Of a DNA stretch of 64,000 nt, positions 11,224 through 20,763 are shown piece by piece. The position numbers and the translations under genes were made by a program. Source of the stretch: UBA1724 sp963621575 (GTDB taxonomy: Bacteria; Verrucomicrobiota; Lentisphaeria; Oligosphaerales; Oligosphaeraceae); NCBI GenBank assembly GCA_963621575.1, contig CAVFEH010000003.1:81275-145274 (forward strand). Reading direction: 5' to 3'. The notes beneath the pieces were generated by a model that was not told where the DNA came from, ran no database searches, and was given only the letters and a program-made list of their open reading frames with translations. Position 1 is the first letter of the stretch. Every line of letters starts with the position of its first letter.

Positions 11224-11292
11224 CTAGGACCGAGGCCTCCAAGGCCCGGTTCCCCTGCTTTGGTCCCCCGCTGGAAGAAAGGTCAATGGGGG

Positions 11293-11820
11293 CTACTTGA
11301 AGATGACGACGCCCAGCAGCACCAAGACCAGGATGGCCAGGAGGATCACGATGATGTTCATGATCTTGCCGTGCTTCTGGTTGGGACGCAGGGTGGTGCC
11401 GCGCTTGCTGCCCAGGCGGCTGCCCAGGTTGCGCATGGTGGTCTTGTTGATTTCGCCGGTGTCCACGTCATCCAGGTCGATGACGGAGACCGTGCGGCTC
11501 TCTTCGCGGGCGCCCTCGATGTCGTCGAAGAGGATCTCCACATTGCCAATCTGGAAGATGTCGCCATTCTTCAGTTTGACGGCATTCCCGGGTTCCAGGA
11601 GCTGGTCGTTGACCTTGGAGCCGTTGGTGGATCCCAAGTCCTCGATGGCGTAGCTGCCGTCGTCGAGTTTGACAAGAGTGCAGTGGTGTCCGGAGACCGT
11701 GGGAGTGGAGATGCAGATGTCACAGTCATCGGCACGGCCGACGGTGTACTTTTCCTGGCTGAGGGAGAAGGAGGCGCCACGCATCTGGTCAGACAGGATG
11801 AAAAGCTTCGGAGTACCCAT
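11293..11820 (-). CDS. FHA-domain protein with C-terminal membrane anchor
   Basis: 175 residues. Positions 20-95 form a forkhead-associated domain: YTVGRADDCDIC, the SGHH phosphothreonine-binding block, EDLGSTNGSKVND and GDIFQIGNVEI are the canonical G-R, S-x-x-H and N-G motifs. FHA domains bind phosphothreonine. The last 25 residues (IMNIIVILLAILVLVLLGVVIF) form one transmembrane helix, so the domain faces the cytoplasm in a tail-anchored arrangement. A Hanks-type kinase at 22648-25425 is a plausible source of its ligand, although the two genes are not adjacent. Start is an ATG with AAAAGG three bases upstream. Confidence 0.9.
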   Translation of the reverse strand: MGTPKLFILSDQMRGASFSLSQEKYTVGRADDCDICISTPTVSGHHCTLVKLDDGSYAIEDLGSTNGSKVNDQLLEPGNAVKLKNGDIFQIGNVEILFDDIEGAREESRTVSVIDLDDVDTGEINKTTMRNLGSRLGSKRGTTLRPNQKHGKIMNIIVILLAILVLVLLGVVIFK

Positions 11821-12027
11821 ATGCCTTTTGTTTCGGATGGAGGATGGGATGCGCGGCGCGGGAGGGCATTTTCTCCGGTTGGCGGCACCGCCACCTCCTC
11901 CCTCCCCGCCACGCGCGGAGTCATGGAATTCAAGTCCAGGATGATACGGGCAAACTTTAACCCGTTTCCGTCCTTTTGCTAGAGAAACACGAAAAAAAAG
12001 CCGCCTGGCCTGCCCACGGGAGTGTCC

Positions 12028-12699
12028 TTACTGGAAAAGCAGGGTGCCGAAGAATTCCGGCTGGTGGAAATTCAGGGTGGGGATGCCCTGCCACGCCTGC
12101 CAGTACGGGTGCTCCAGATGGTCGCCGCAGCTGAAGAAGTTTGCCGTCCACCTCTGGCCAGAAAGATCCCCGAGGTCGCCCAGGAAGGCGGCGGGGACGG
12201 CCGGGGGGATCTGGAAGGCCATGGTCCAGGTGCAGGGAGCCTTCCGTTCCTCGGGCACCACTCCCAGGGAGCCCAGGGCGGGCATCAGGATGCCCAGCTC
12301 CTCGGGGAGCTGGACGTATTCCTGGAAGCCGTCTTCCGTGCGGACCCAGTCCGTGATGTAGGAGCTCAGTTTGGCGCCGCCGGCGCTCATCTCCAGATTG
12401 AGGTATCCCTTGCCGGGAAGGGGACGGAAGAAGAATTCCACGCAGGAGTCACAGCAGACGCACTCATTGAAGCGTCGGGCGCGGGCCAGGACGGCGCTGG
12501 CCTCCACATGGAAGATCCCGTAGAGATTCCGTCCATCGTGGAGAAGCTTTGACTGGACCTTCGGTTGGAGGGGGGATTTTTCGCCCCACTGCCAATCCAG
12601 GGAGACAACATTCGCCGGTTTCCAGGCGGGGGAGTCCCAGCCGTCCGCCAAGGCGGGGATGGCTTCGGGGGCGACGCGTTTGACAAGAAGACTGTCCAT
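12028..12699 (-). CDS. Carbohydrate-binding module family 9-like protein
   Basis: 223 residues resembling the stand-alone CBM9-like beta-sandwich family: residues 15-120 carry SPAWKPANVVSLDW, SKLLHDGRNLYGIFHVEA and VEFFFRPLPGKGYLNLEMSAGG, with conserved aromatic positions, and the C-terminal half has TWTMAFQIPPAVPAAFLG and ANFFSCGDHLEHPYW. Such proteins bind sugars or sugar-chain ends. No signal peptide is seen, so this copy is probably cytoplasmic. It is the last gene of a tight minus-strand run with GH2, Psd and GH106, and starts 30 bp beyond the GH2 stop. Confidence 0.75.
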   Translation of the reverse strand: MDSLLVKRVAPEAIPALADGWDSPAWKPANVVSLDWQWGEKSPLQPKVQSKLLHDGRNLYGIFHVEASAVLARARRFNECVCCDSCVEFFFRPLPGKGYLNLEMSAGGAKLSSYITDWVRTEDGFQEYVQLPEELGILMPALGSLGVVPEERKAPCTWTMAFQIPPAVPAAFLGDLGDLSGQRWTANFFSCGDHLEHPYWQAWQGIPTLNFHQPEFFGTLLFQ

Positions 12700-12729
12700 T
12701 GCTGCGCTTCGGTTGCTAGGGAAAAGCGG

Positions 12730-15111
12730 TTAGTCGATCTTCCGGAGGTCCAGATTCGCCTCTTCCCAGAAGAGGGTGTCTTCCACCAGCTTGTTGTCCA
12801 ATTCCCAGAAGTGGTTCATGGTGTCTTCCTTGCTGGGACCCTTTTTCCTGGTCTCCTCCAGGTATGAGCGGAAGGCGGCGGGCTCGATGGCGCAGCCCGT
12901 CTCGGCCAGCAGGGGCAGGTTCGCCAGGAGCGCGGCGGAGAAGTTCCGGACCACGCAGTCCTCGGCGGGGGCGTCCAGGGAGAGGTTCAGGGTGCAGACC
13001 ACCAGGGTGCCCCTGCCCACCTTCACGGAGAAGAGGTGGCTGAAGTTGCGCAAAGTGTCGCCGTCAATGAAGGTCTTCACATGGAAGACCAGGCCCTTCA
13101 TGCGGTCGCGCACCGGCTTGTCCACGCCCCAGATCCACTCGGTGACCTTTCCGGGGAAGGTGTCCAGGTTGATCTTGTAGGCGTCGTGGAGGAGGCTCTC
13201 CATGCGCAGGTCGAAGAATTCGCAGCCGCCCAGGGCCTCCCGGAGGGGCGCGCTTTCGATGACGCCGCCCAAGTCGCTGCCGCGGTCCCAGATGCAGGGC
13301 TTGCAGTGTTCCCGTGCGCCTGGGAAGAAGAAGTCGCTTTGTCCCTTGACGGGTGCCTTGGGGAGGGTGAGCAGGACGGTCTTTCCGTCCTCCAGGGCTT
13401 GCAGGAGCGCTTCGTCGAAGGAGCCGGTGACCAGGGTGTTTGCAGGGATGGCGGGGAGTTCGGGCTTGGGGAATCCCCAGAGGGGCCATTCGTTTTTCAG
13501 CTCCAGGCCGTCGGGGGTCTGGAAGAGAGCGGCCAGGGTCAGGGTCTTGGCGGGGCCGTCGGGGAATGCGACCTGGATCTCGGCCAGCTGCTGGAGTCCG
13601 CCAACCAGGGAGAACTTCTCGCCGTGGAAGAGGGTCTCCACAGTGCCGTCGGGGTAGGCCAGGGTGACGGTCAGAGCGCCCACCCGCTGGGGCTCGGGGA
13701 GGAAGTCGGAGACGTGGAGCGTGGCCCTCAGGCCCTCGCTCCAGTAGAATGCGGTCTTCTCCGCCTGCAGCAGCAGCGCGGCATTGCCGTTGAACTGCCG
13801 CATCCATTCGGCGGGGATGAATTTGTCGTCGTCAAAGCAGTCCACGATGCCATTCTTGTTTTCGTATTTGAGGCAATCGGCGAACTGGAGCATTTCGAAG
13901 CCGCAGAGAGCGGAGAAGCGGCAGGCTTCCAGATACTGCTTGAGGCAGGCCATCTTGAAGTGCTCGGAGGCCTTCACCATGCGGGGGAAGCGGGGCAACA
14001 GTCCCTTTCGCTCAATGAGCTCCGGCAGCTCGTCCAGAAAGCGCGGTCGCTGGATGTCATTGGCTTTCAGATATTCGGGGCCTACACGCCTGCAGAAGTC
14101 ATCGAATTTCTTTCGGAGGGCGTAGTAGTCGGGGACCTCGATGTAGTGGACGGCCTCGTGGGCCAGGGTGGGGCGCACGGGGGTCACATTCCGGTGGACG
14201 GTGGCCTGGCAACGGCCGTTTTTGGTGACGGTGTCGAAGGGGACTTGGTAGGTGGAGCCGTTGATGAGCCAGGGGTCCTCCACGTGGAACATGTTCTTGT
14301 GGACGCCGTAGGGGAAGAAGTAGGCGATGTGCTGGGAGAAGATATCGGCGCTGGTGCGGTCGTATTCGCCCCATCCGGAGTTGTCAATGATGAGTTTTCC
14401 GGGGGCCAGGCGGCGGCCTTCCTCATAGAGGGCGTGGACCTGTGGCACTTGGCCGGAGTTGTGCATCTCGTTGCCGATGCAGAAGATGGCCATGGAGGGG
14501 CAGTTCCGGTATTTCTTCAGGGTCTCGGTCCAGGTGCTCTGGTCCATGGACAACCCAATCTTCTCGCCTTTCTCGTTGCGGTCGTAGGCGAAGCCGATCT
14601 CCGCGTGGATCAGGATGCCCTCCCGGTCGGCGGCATCCACGAATTCCGGCCAGGGGATGGTGGAGTGGAAGCGCACCAGGTTGAAGCCGTATTTCTTGGC
14701 CTGGCGGATGTATTTGACGGCGGCGTCAAAGAGGCTCCCCCCGGTCATGTTGGGGTGGTCGTGGGCGGTGATGCCACGGATCACGCCGCGGAAGTACATG
14801 GGCGCGCCATTGAACAGCACCGCCTTGTTCTGGAAGCCCGCGATCTCGCAGTAGCCGAAACGCTGGTCTATGCCGCCATCGGCGACGAAGCGGTAGAGGA
14901 CGGGGGTGTCGGGGGACCAGCAGTAGAGCTGCGACGCGTCCAGGCGCATGCGCCAGAGGCCATCCCCAAGGTTCTCCCGGGAGAGTACGGGTGCGGCGAC
15001 TTCCTCGCCCTCCAGGGTGAGGATGCGGGGGGTTTCCAGGGGGGCGGGGGCCTCGGCCAGGAGGATTCCACTGTCGATTTGGCAGTGGAGGTAGAGTTCT
15101 TTGATGTCCAT
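12730..15111 (-). CDS. Glycoside hydrolase family 2-like enzyme
   Basis: 793 residues from the ATG at 15111. A short beta-sandwich (residues 1-100, ending RFGYCEIAG) leads into the GH2 TIM barrel: NGAPMYFRGVI, HDHPNMTGG, YGFNLVRFHS, AADREGILIHAEIGF and FCIGNEMHN, the last holding the acid/base glutamate. AHEAVHYIEVPDYY about 100 residues later is the likely nucleophile region. Known GH2 activities are beta-galactosidase, beta-glucuronidase, beta-mannosidase and others; the substrate is not evident. The usual large N-terminal jelly roll is missing, and there is no signal peptide, so it probably acts on imported oligosaccharides. Confidence 0.8.
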   Translation of the reverse strand: MDIKELYLHCQIDSGILLAEAPAPLETPRILTLEGEEVAAPVLSRENLGDGLWRMRLDASQLYCWSPDTPVLYRFVADGGIDQRFGYCEIAGFQNKAVLFNGAPMYFRGVIRGITAHDHPNMTGGSLFDAAVKYIRQAKKYGFNLVRFHSTIPWPEFVDAADREGILIHAEIGFAYDRNEKGEKIGLSMDQSTWTETLKKYRNCPSMAIFCIGNEMHNSGQVPQVHALYEEGRRLAPGKLIIDNSGWGEYDRTSADIFSQHIAYFFPYGVHKNMFHVEDPWLINGSTYQVPFDTVTKNGRCQATVHRNVTPVRPTLAHEAVHYIEVPDYYALRKKFDDFCRRVGPEYLKANDIQRPRFLDELPELIERKGLLPRFPRMVKASEHFKMACLKQYLEACRFSALCGFEMLQFADCLKYENKNGIVDCFDDDKFIPAEWMRQFNGNAALLLQAEKTAFYWSEGLRATLHVSDFLPEPQRVGALTVTLAYPDGTVETLFHGEKFSLVGGLQQLAEIQVAFPDGPAKTLTLAALFQTPDGLELKNEWPLWGFPKPELPAIPANTLVTGSFDEALLQALEDGKTVLLTLPKAPVKGQSDFFFPGAREHCKPCIWDRGSDLGGVIESAPLREALGGCEFFDLRMESLLHDAYKINLDTFPGKVTEWIWGVDKPVRDRMKGLVFHVKTFIDGDTLRNFSHLFSVKVGRGTLVVCTLNLSLDAPAEDCVVRNFSAALLANLPLLAETGCAIEPAAFRSYLEETRKKGPSKEDTMNHFWELDNKLVEDTLFWEEANLDLRKID

Positions 15112-15159
15112 AGATGCCGGCTTCAAGGGGAAGGGGGAAGGTATGTGGATTGTGTTCTT

Positions 15160-16068
15160 TTATCGCAGCCAGGTGCCGATGGCGGAGTTTGTCTTCACCA
15201 GGGTTTCCACGCCCTGGGCGCTCTGCTCCAGGATGTCCTGGTCGAAGCGGACTCGTCCGGGGGGGAAGACGAGGATGACGGTGGAGCCGCCGAATGCGAA
15301 GAATCCGGCCTGGACGCCCCGGAAGAACTCCATGTCCTTTTCGTCGGCGTAGTCGTTGATGGAGGCCACGCCGAAGGCGCCCACGGCGAACATGGCGGTG
15401 CGGCCGCCATGCTTCAGGTCCAGGATGCGGCAGGTGCGGTAGTTTTCCGTGAAGACTTTGAACCCCTGCTCCAGGGCGATGGGGTTCACGGAGTGATATT
15501 TCCCGAAGGTGGTCCAGTACTCTTTCTGGATGCCGTCATCGGGGAAGTGATATCGGTGGTAGTCTGCGGGGCAGAGCCGGCAGAGGGCCAGGGCGCCGCC
15601 ATCGAAAGAGCGCGCGTATTGGCTGCCCTGGGGGCCCAGGAGCTCCTCCACGGAATACGGAGTGCCCTTCACGGGGACCACCATGCCCGCAGGCAATTCG
15701 GGGTATACGGTGAGCCGGCAGTCGGCGGGGGAGGGGATCCGCGAGGGATCCTCGGGGAGCGGCCGTGCGCCGGGCTTGAGCTCCCGGCTGAAGAAGTCGT
15801 TGAAGCAGCGGAAGCCGCCCTGGGGCACCTCCGCCTCGTCCAGGTCGATGCCAAGCTCCTTGACGGCGGGCGCAATGCGGCTGGCAGAGCAGGGGCGGTC
15901 CAGGTACCACCCCATCAGCCGGGAGGCAAGGGCGCAGGAGAAGAGCGGCCACTGCAGTGCCCCCCGGATGGGGGACTCGTAGGCCAGGCGGAGCCATCGG
16001 TCGCCAAGGACCGTCTCCGTCTCGAGACGGCCCGTGGCGCGGTTGTAGCAGCGGATCTGCGGAGACAT
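15160..16068 (-). CDS. psd: Phosphatidylserine decarboxylase
   Basis: A 302-residue pyruvoyl-dependent enzyme that makes phosphatidylethanolamine at the inner membrane. RCFNDFFSRELKPGARP is the family's N-terminal signature; CPADYHRYHFP carries the conserved histidines; FAFGGSTVILVF near the C-terminus holds the G-S-T self-cleavage site whose serine becomes the pyruvoyl group (the beta/alpha junction). GGAG lies upstream of the ATG at 16068. It is placed 20 bp after the GH106 gene and 48 bp before the GH2 gene, an unusual position for a membrane-lipid enzyme. Confidence 0.92.
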   Translation of the reverse strand: MSPQIRCYNRATGRLETETVLGDRWLRLAYESPIRGALQWPLFSCALASRLMGWYLDRPCSASRIAPAVKELGIDLDEAEVPQGGFRCFNDFFSRELKPGARPLPEDPSRIPSPADCRLTVYPELPAGMVVPVKGTPYSVEELLGPQGSQYARSFDGGALALCRLCPADYHRYHFPDDGIQKEYWTTFGKYHSVNPIALEQGFKVFTENYRTCRILDLKHGGRTAMFAVGAFGVASINDYADEKDMEFFRGVQAGFFAFGGSTVILVFPPGRVRFDQDILEQSAQGVETLVKTNSAIGTWLR

Positions 16069-16088
16069 GGAGGTTTCTCCGGGATGCG

Positions 16089-19000
16089 CTACAGGCTGAC
16101 GCCGTGGCGGTAGAAGCAGTATCCGTCGTTCCAGGGTGCGGCGTTTCCAATGGTGAAGGGGCCGCCGGGGGTCTTGAAGAAGTGCCATGGACCCACGGCA
16201 TGGGGATCTCCCTCCTCCAGGTGGTGGGGCCCCAGCATGTTGCGCAGGGAGGTGACCAGCGTGGCCTTCAGGTGGTTTTCGCCGGCCTTCAGCCACTCCG
16301 CCGGGATCTCCGCACGGTAGTCGGGACGGGTGAGCACCGCCAGATGCCTGCCATTCCATTCCAGATCCAGCACGCTCCCGTAGAGTTGCCGGAATTCAAT
16401 GGCGCGTGGCTTGGCGATGTCCTCCGCGGTGAGGGTCACGGTCTGCTCCAGGGTGACATCGCCCGCGAAGAAGGGCAGCCCCTGCTCCTGCAGACGGTCG
16501 CCCGGCACGTTCTCCCGATTGAGGTCGCCCAGGACGAAGGTGCCATGGTAGCGGCAGGAATCGTCGGTGAGCTCCTGCCAGACGCCGTCGGTGTGGACGC
16601 CGAAGAGCCCGGCCACGTAGATGGCTTCCACTTCGCTGTCGGGGGAGAACTTGTTGCGCTCGGATTCGAAGATCTTTGCGGCGCGGAGGCATTCGAAGGT
16701 CTCGGGGGACTGGTGGAAGACGCCCTCCAGGCGCACCACATTGCGGCCTTTCTTCACGAACGCGGTGATGCTGATGCGCTCGAAGGCGGGATCCGCGAAG
16801 TATCCATGGGACTGGGGGGAGACCTCCTTGCCATTGACGAAGATTCGCTTCCGACGGGGGCTTTCCACCAGCAGGTCCAGAGGCATGGGGAGGTTGTAGT
16901 CGTCGCCGATCTCGAAGTCGTACTCCAGCACCAGCTCCTGGTTCTCCTTCTCCCTGGCCAGCAGGGCGTCCTGGATGGTGAGCACGTATTCCCTGGCGAA
17001 GAGCTCCTCGCCGTCCACGACGCAGCGGCAGTGGTCCAGGGTGAGGAGGTTCTCGCTGCACATGCCGAGGTGCCAGTTGTTGGAGAGCTTCAGGGGCTCT
17101 GCAGGGGCCTTGGCGGCTGGGGCGGCGGGCACCGCGTGGGAGCGGGAGAGCAGCACCAGGTCGCCCGCCGCGGGGAAACGGTGGCGCACCAGGCAGGTCT
17201 TGCCGTCCGTGGTGTGGGCCACGGGACGGATCTCGCCCGTGTGTGTGTCGTATTCCTCAACGCCTGCGCCGGGCACGGAGACCAGCGCCTCCACCGCCTG
17301 GAAGCGCCCGTTGTTCACGAAGTAGTGCAGGTCTGCGGGCTTGCCGTCGAAGTCGTCGAAGTGCCGCGTGGTGCAGTTGATCTGGGCGGCGTCCTGTCCT
17401 TCGGCGTTCAGCACACGGACGGGTCGCAGGGCCTCGGGGATGGCCTGGACCAGCTCGTCCATGGTGTCGAACCAGGTGGCCAGCCCCTGGAATTCCCGGG
17501 CCTTCCCGCTGGGCTCTCCGTCCAGGCAGAAGGGCAATTCCTCCAGGTCGTTGCGCAACCCCAGGAGGGTGCCGCCCTGACGGACGAACTGTGCCAGGAG
17601 ATTGGCCTGGAAGGTGGTGAGGGTGTTGAGCTTGGGCAGAATCACCAGGTCGTAGGACTGCTCGCCGATGATCAGATGGCCATTCTCCACCTTTGCGTGG
17701 CGCTCCATGATGATTTCATCCCCGTAGTGGTGGTTCACGTGGTGGGCTTCCAGTCCGTCGGTGACCTTCTTGAATTCCTGCTCGTAGAGGGAGAGCGCGC
17801 CGTTGGCGTTGTCGTTGAAGCACATCTGCGCGGTGGACTGGGGGTGCATGACCAGCACGCGGTAGTGCACGTCTCCGGCGGCCATGAGCGTGCCGACGCG
17901 GGAGACGTAGTCATTGAAGGGACGGTAGTAGGGCCACCAGGGTTGATGCCGGAAGAGGCTGGCGGGGTAGTCGCGCTTGCGCAGGCCGCGGAGGCTGTAT
18001 CCCTCCAGGTGCTGGCAGACCAGATTGACGCCGTGGACCATCTGCCACTGTACGAGCCACTGGAGGTCGGCGAAGGAGACCGCCCATCCGCAGAGGGCGA
18101 AGGTCTCGGAGAGGATCTGCCGCTTCCCGGTCTGCGCGGCGACGCTGAAGAGCTGCAGGGGCAGGGTGACCCAGGTGAGATCCCGGCAGAGGATGTCCAT
18201 TCCGGGAATGTGGAAATACTCGTAGTGGGGCATGCAGGCGCCGTTGGAGGTGAGCTGGAAGAGGAGGGTCTCCTCCAGCACGAGGTGTCCGGTCAGCTCC
18301 CACTTGTGCTCCTCGCACCAGTCGTGGATCTGCTTCATGAAGTTCTTCGAGAAGAGCTCGGTGACCGTGCGCCAGAAGCGATAGCGGGTGCGCCGGTAGT
18401 CCTTTCCCCACTCGCGGAAGAGCTGTGGCAGGCGGGGGCGCAGCTCTTCGTGGAAGCGCGTGCGGTACTCCTCCTCCAGGATCAGGGACCAGGGGGTGCC
18501 GTTGCGGGAGATCTGGGGCTCGTCGGTGAAGAAGCCCCGCATGGCGGCGCGCTCCCCGGGAGTCAGGGCGTCGAAGTATTTCTGGTGGGTGCAATGCAGA
18601 AATTCCGCGATGACGCGTCCGTCCAGGGTGTCCACGTAATAGGGATTCACCTCGTAGTGGCAGACCAGGAAGGCGGTCTTTCCGGGGAGCGTGGCCCCCT
18701 CGGGGAACATGTGGCCCTCTTCGTCGTAGACGGCGATGCGGTTCTCCACGGCCTCCGCCTCGGCGGCGCTGTAGACCATCTTGATGCGCAGGTACTTCTG
18801 CTGGTAGAAGACGCCCAGGCCATTCACCTGGCCGCCGCCGAAGCCGCTGGGCCAGCCATTCTCGTCGTAGGCCCATGCATTCATGCCGCGCTTCTTCGCT
18901 TCGTCAATGCAGGCCTTCGTGATTTGGAACCAGTCTTTGGAGAGGTACTCGGTGTGGAGCCCCCCGCGGGCGTGCATGAAGAATCCGCCGATGCCCTGTT

Positions 19001-19118
19001 CGTCCATGAGCCGGATTTGGGTGCGGCATTCATTTTCCTCCAGTTTGTCGTTCCAGCTCCAGAAGGGCACGGGGCGCTGTCGGGAGGCGGGGGTCTTGGC
19101 TTGTTCGAAGATGGTCAT
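16089..19118 (-). CDS. Glycoside hydrolase family 106 (alpha-L-rhamnosidase-like)
   Basis: A 1009-residue protein with the marks of GH106: an N-terminal RPVPFWSWNDKL block, GGFFMHARGGLHTEYLS, AYDENGWPSGFGGG and GFFTDEPQI, followed by long barrel and beta-sandwich regions. The C-terminal 100 residues (AIEFRQLYGSVLDLEWNGR, AEIPAEWLKAGENHL) match the carbohydrate-binding jelly roll that ends these enzymes. GH106 members release alpha-L-rhamnose from plant pectin (rhamnogalacturonan). No signal peptide is visible, so the protein is predicted cytoplasmic. The ATG at 19118 follows CCTCCTCTC, with no good ribosome-binding site. Confidence 0.82.
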   Translation of the reverse strand: MTIFEQAKTPASRQRPVPFWSWNDKLEENECRTQIRLMDEQGIGGFFMHARGGLHTEYLSKDWFQITKACIDEAKKRGMNAWAYDENGWPSGFGGGQVNGLGVFYQQKYLRIKMVYSAAEAEAVENRIAVYDEEGHMFPEGATLPGKTAFLVCHYEVNPYYVDTLDGRVIAEFLHCTHQKYFDALTPGERAAMRGFFTDEPQISRNGTPWSLILEEEYRTRFHEELRPRLPQLFREWGKDYRRTRYRFWRTVTELFSKNFMKQIHDWCEEHKWELTGHLVLEETLLFQLTSNGACMPHYEYFHIPGMDILCRDLTWVTLPLQLFSVAAQTGKRQILSETFALCGWAVSFADLQWLVQWQMVHGVNLVCQHLEGYSLRGLRKRDYPASLFRHQPWWPYYRPFNDYVSRVGTLMAAGDVHYRVLVMHPQSTAQMCFNDNANGALSLYEQEFKKVTDGLEAHHVNHHYGDEIIMERHAKVENGHLIIGEQSYDLVILPKLNTLTTFQANLLAQFVRQGGTLLGLRNDLEELPFCLDGEPSGKAREFQGLATWFDTMDELVQAIPEALRPVRVLNAEGQDAAQINCTTRHFDDFDGKPADLHYFVNNGRFQAVEALVSVPGAGVEEYDTHTGEIRPVAHTTDGKTCLVRHRFPAAGDLVLLSRSHAVPAAPAAKAPAEPLKLSNNWHLGMCSENLLTLDHCRCVVDGEELFAREYVLTIQDALLAREKENQELVLEYDFEIGDDYNLPMPLDLLVESPRRKRIFVNGKEVSPQSHGYFADPAFERISITAFVKKGRNVVRLEGVFHQSPETFECLRAAKIFESERNKFSPDSEVEAIYVAGLFGVHTDGVWQELTDDSCRYHGTFVLGDLNRENVPGDRLQEQGLPFFAGDVTLEQTVTLTAEDIAKPRAIEFRQLYGSVLDLEWNGRHLAVLTRPDYRAEIPAEWLKAGENHLKATLVTSLRNMLGPHHLEEGDPHAVGPWHFFKTPGGPFTIGNAAPWNDGYCFYRHGVSL

Positions 19119-19245
19119 GAGAGGAGGGTGGGAGGGGCTGGTTTTCAGGGGGGAAGGATGTGCCGCATAATGTATTTCCTCCCGCCTGGGGCACGGGGGC
19201 GGCGGCGGCGTTTCGGGAGGGCGTTTCCGGATGGGCGCCCGGAGG

Positions 19246-20763
19246 CTATTCCAGCTCCTTCCAGGGGAGTGGGAAGGGGGCGCCGTCCAGGGTCCAGAGC
19301 TCGGGACAGGTGTTCTCCAGCCAGTCGGTGGGGACCGCCTGGAGGTTTCCCAGGGAGGCGCTGTAGAATTCCTTTGCCAGGGCGTGGAGGACCTTCGCGG
19401 GAAGGACGGGGTCTTTCGGCGCCACGAAGAAGGCGGATCCCGCGTGTGAGAAGAGCCTCGCGGTCAATGCGCGACGATTCCAGGAGACCCAGGCGGGAAG
19501 CTCCAGGGGATTGGGTGCCAGGGTGAAGTAGTTTCCGTGCTGGCAGAGCCGGAAGGCGAGGGCGTTGATCTCCCGGCGGATTTGGTCCTCCGGTTCGCCG
19601 CCTTCGGGCATGGGTGCGGTCTGGGCGATGTGCACCAGGCCGGCGGCAAGATGCCCCACCAGGTCTTGCCCATAGAGCAGCAGGTCGCCCATGTTCTGGC
19701 GGAGCAACGAGTGGAAGCCCGTCAGGATCTCCGCGTTGGTGACTCCCGCGTTCCGGAATGCCCAGGGCTCCTGGACGGCGCTTCCATAGTGGAGGATGTC
19801 CGTGGCCGGATTTCGGATTCCCAGCATGTCGAAGCCCCAGTCACGGACCAGATGCATTTGCCTCTCCAGGTATTCCCGGGTTTCGGGGCAGGTGGGATCC
19901 AGGCTCCCGGGGAAGGCCTGCTGGCGGCACTCTGCGGTGAGGACGCCATCTCCGGGCGTCGCCAGAAGCCGTCGATTCAGTGCGGGGCGGATGCCGCGCT
20001 TCCGGAGGGCCTCCGACAGGGCGGGGAGCTCCTCCGCGTCGGAGGCGTCGGGAATTCGCCGGTGGTCCAGGAGCAGGAAGGGCCGGTTGGTGAGGCCATT
20101 GGCGGCCAGCGAAAGGGTGTCCGCCAACGCCAGGATTTCCTCCCGTTCCAGGGGAGCTTCCGGCGTGGTGAAGCCGTAGACGGGGAGGTTTGGGAGGATG
20201 GGCTCCGGGGAGAGCAGCGCGCAGAAGCGCCGTGCAGTGGCCATGGGGGGGCGCTCGTAGCGGCAATGCAGGACTGTGGCCGCCTCCAGCACCCGGCCGT
20301 CCAGCGCCACGCCCCGGTTCCCGTTGCGCAAATCCAGGTCCAGGATGATGGCGCGGGGGGTGGTTCGCCAGACGGCAAAACCCGCGCAGGGGGTGGTGAC
20401 GCCCAGGGCGGTGGTCTCCTCGCTTCCCCGCATGAGGACATACCAGGGGAATTTTCGGCAGGGATCCATGGTGCGCCACTGGAGGGGTTCGGTGGCGGCG
20501 CCCCATTGGTCGCCCAGGAAGCGCAGGTGCGGCACCACGGGGTGGTTCCATTGGAGGCGCAGGGAGACGAGGCGGCTCTTCTCCGCCATGAGCAGGATCT
20601 TGAGGGAGGAGTGGCCCTCATCGTCGTGGTGCACCTGCATCTCCAGCGCCATGTCGCGGTGGGAGAGCTGCGTGCCAATCCGGGTGAAGAGATGGCTTCC
20701 GCCCTCGTACTCCAGGCGGACTTGTCCGGGCAGGAGGGATTGTGGGAGAAACTGTGCGGTCAT
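19246..20763 (-). CDS. GH36-like (alpha-galactosidase clan) protein, probably without the nucleophile
   Basis: 505 residues. The first half (FLGDQWGAATEPLQWR, PWYVLMRG, ALGVTTPCAGFAVW, ILDLDLRNGNRGVALDGR, ATARRFCALL) resembles the N-terminal beta-domain of GH36-type proteins common in Lentisphaerae, and NRPFLLLDH and DPTCPETREYLERQM fit the barrel. At the strand where the family has its K-x-D nucleophile, the sequence reads GFDMLGIRNPAT, without an aspartate. It may be a non-catalytic relative. Its ATG overlaps the stop of the GT39-type gene (ATGA), so the two are translationally coupled. Confidence 0.6.
   Translation of the reverse strand: MTAQFLPQSLLPGQVRLEYEGGSHLFTRIGTQLSHRDMALEMQVHHDDEGHSSLKILLMAEKSRLVSLRLQWNHPVVPHLRFLGDQWGAATEPLQWRTMDPCRKFPWYVLMRGSEETTALGVTTPCAGFAVWRTTPRAIILDLDLRNGNRGVALDGRVLEAATVLHCRYERPPMATARRFCALLSPEPILPNLPVYGFTTPEAPLEREEILALADTLSLAANGLTNRPFLLLDHRRIPDASDAEELPALSEALRKRGIRPALNRRLLATPGDGVLTAECRQQAFPGSLDPTCPETREYLERQMHLVRDWGFDMLGIRNPATDILHYGSAVQEPWAFRNAGVTNAEILTGFHSLLRQNMGDLLLYGQDLVGHLAAGLVHIAQTAPMPEGGEPEDQIRREINALAFRLCQHGNYFTLAPNPLELPAWVSWNRRALTARLFSHAGSAFFVAPKDPVLPAKVLHALAKEFYSASLGNLQAVPTDWLENTCPELWTLDGAPFPLPWKELE

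Larger units (their letters stand above)
10787..11292. other. Intergenic region between the FHA gene and ftsH
   Basis: 506 bp without a supported gene. It contains the terminator of the FHA gene (11148-11190) and a second palindromic element at 11195-11223. The remaining roughly 360 bp up to ftsH are very GC-rich and should hold the ftsH promoter and leader; I see no clear -10/-35 pair. Open frames here are of biased composition (Arg/Pro/Gly) and I do not regard them as genes. Confidence 0.5.
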
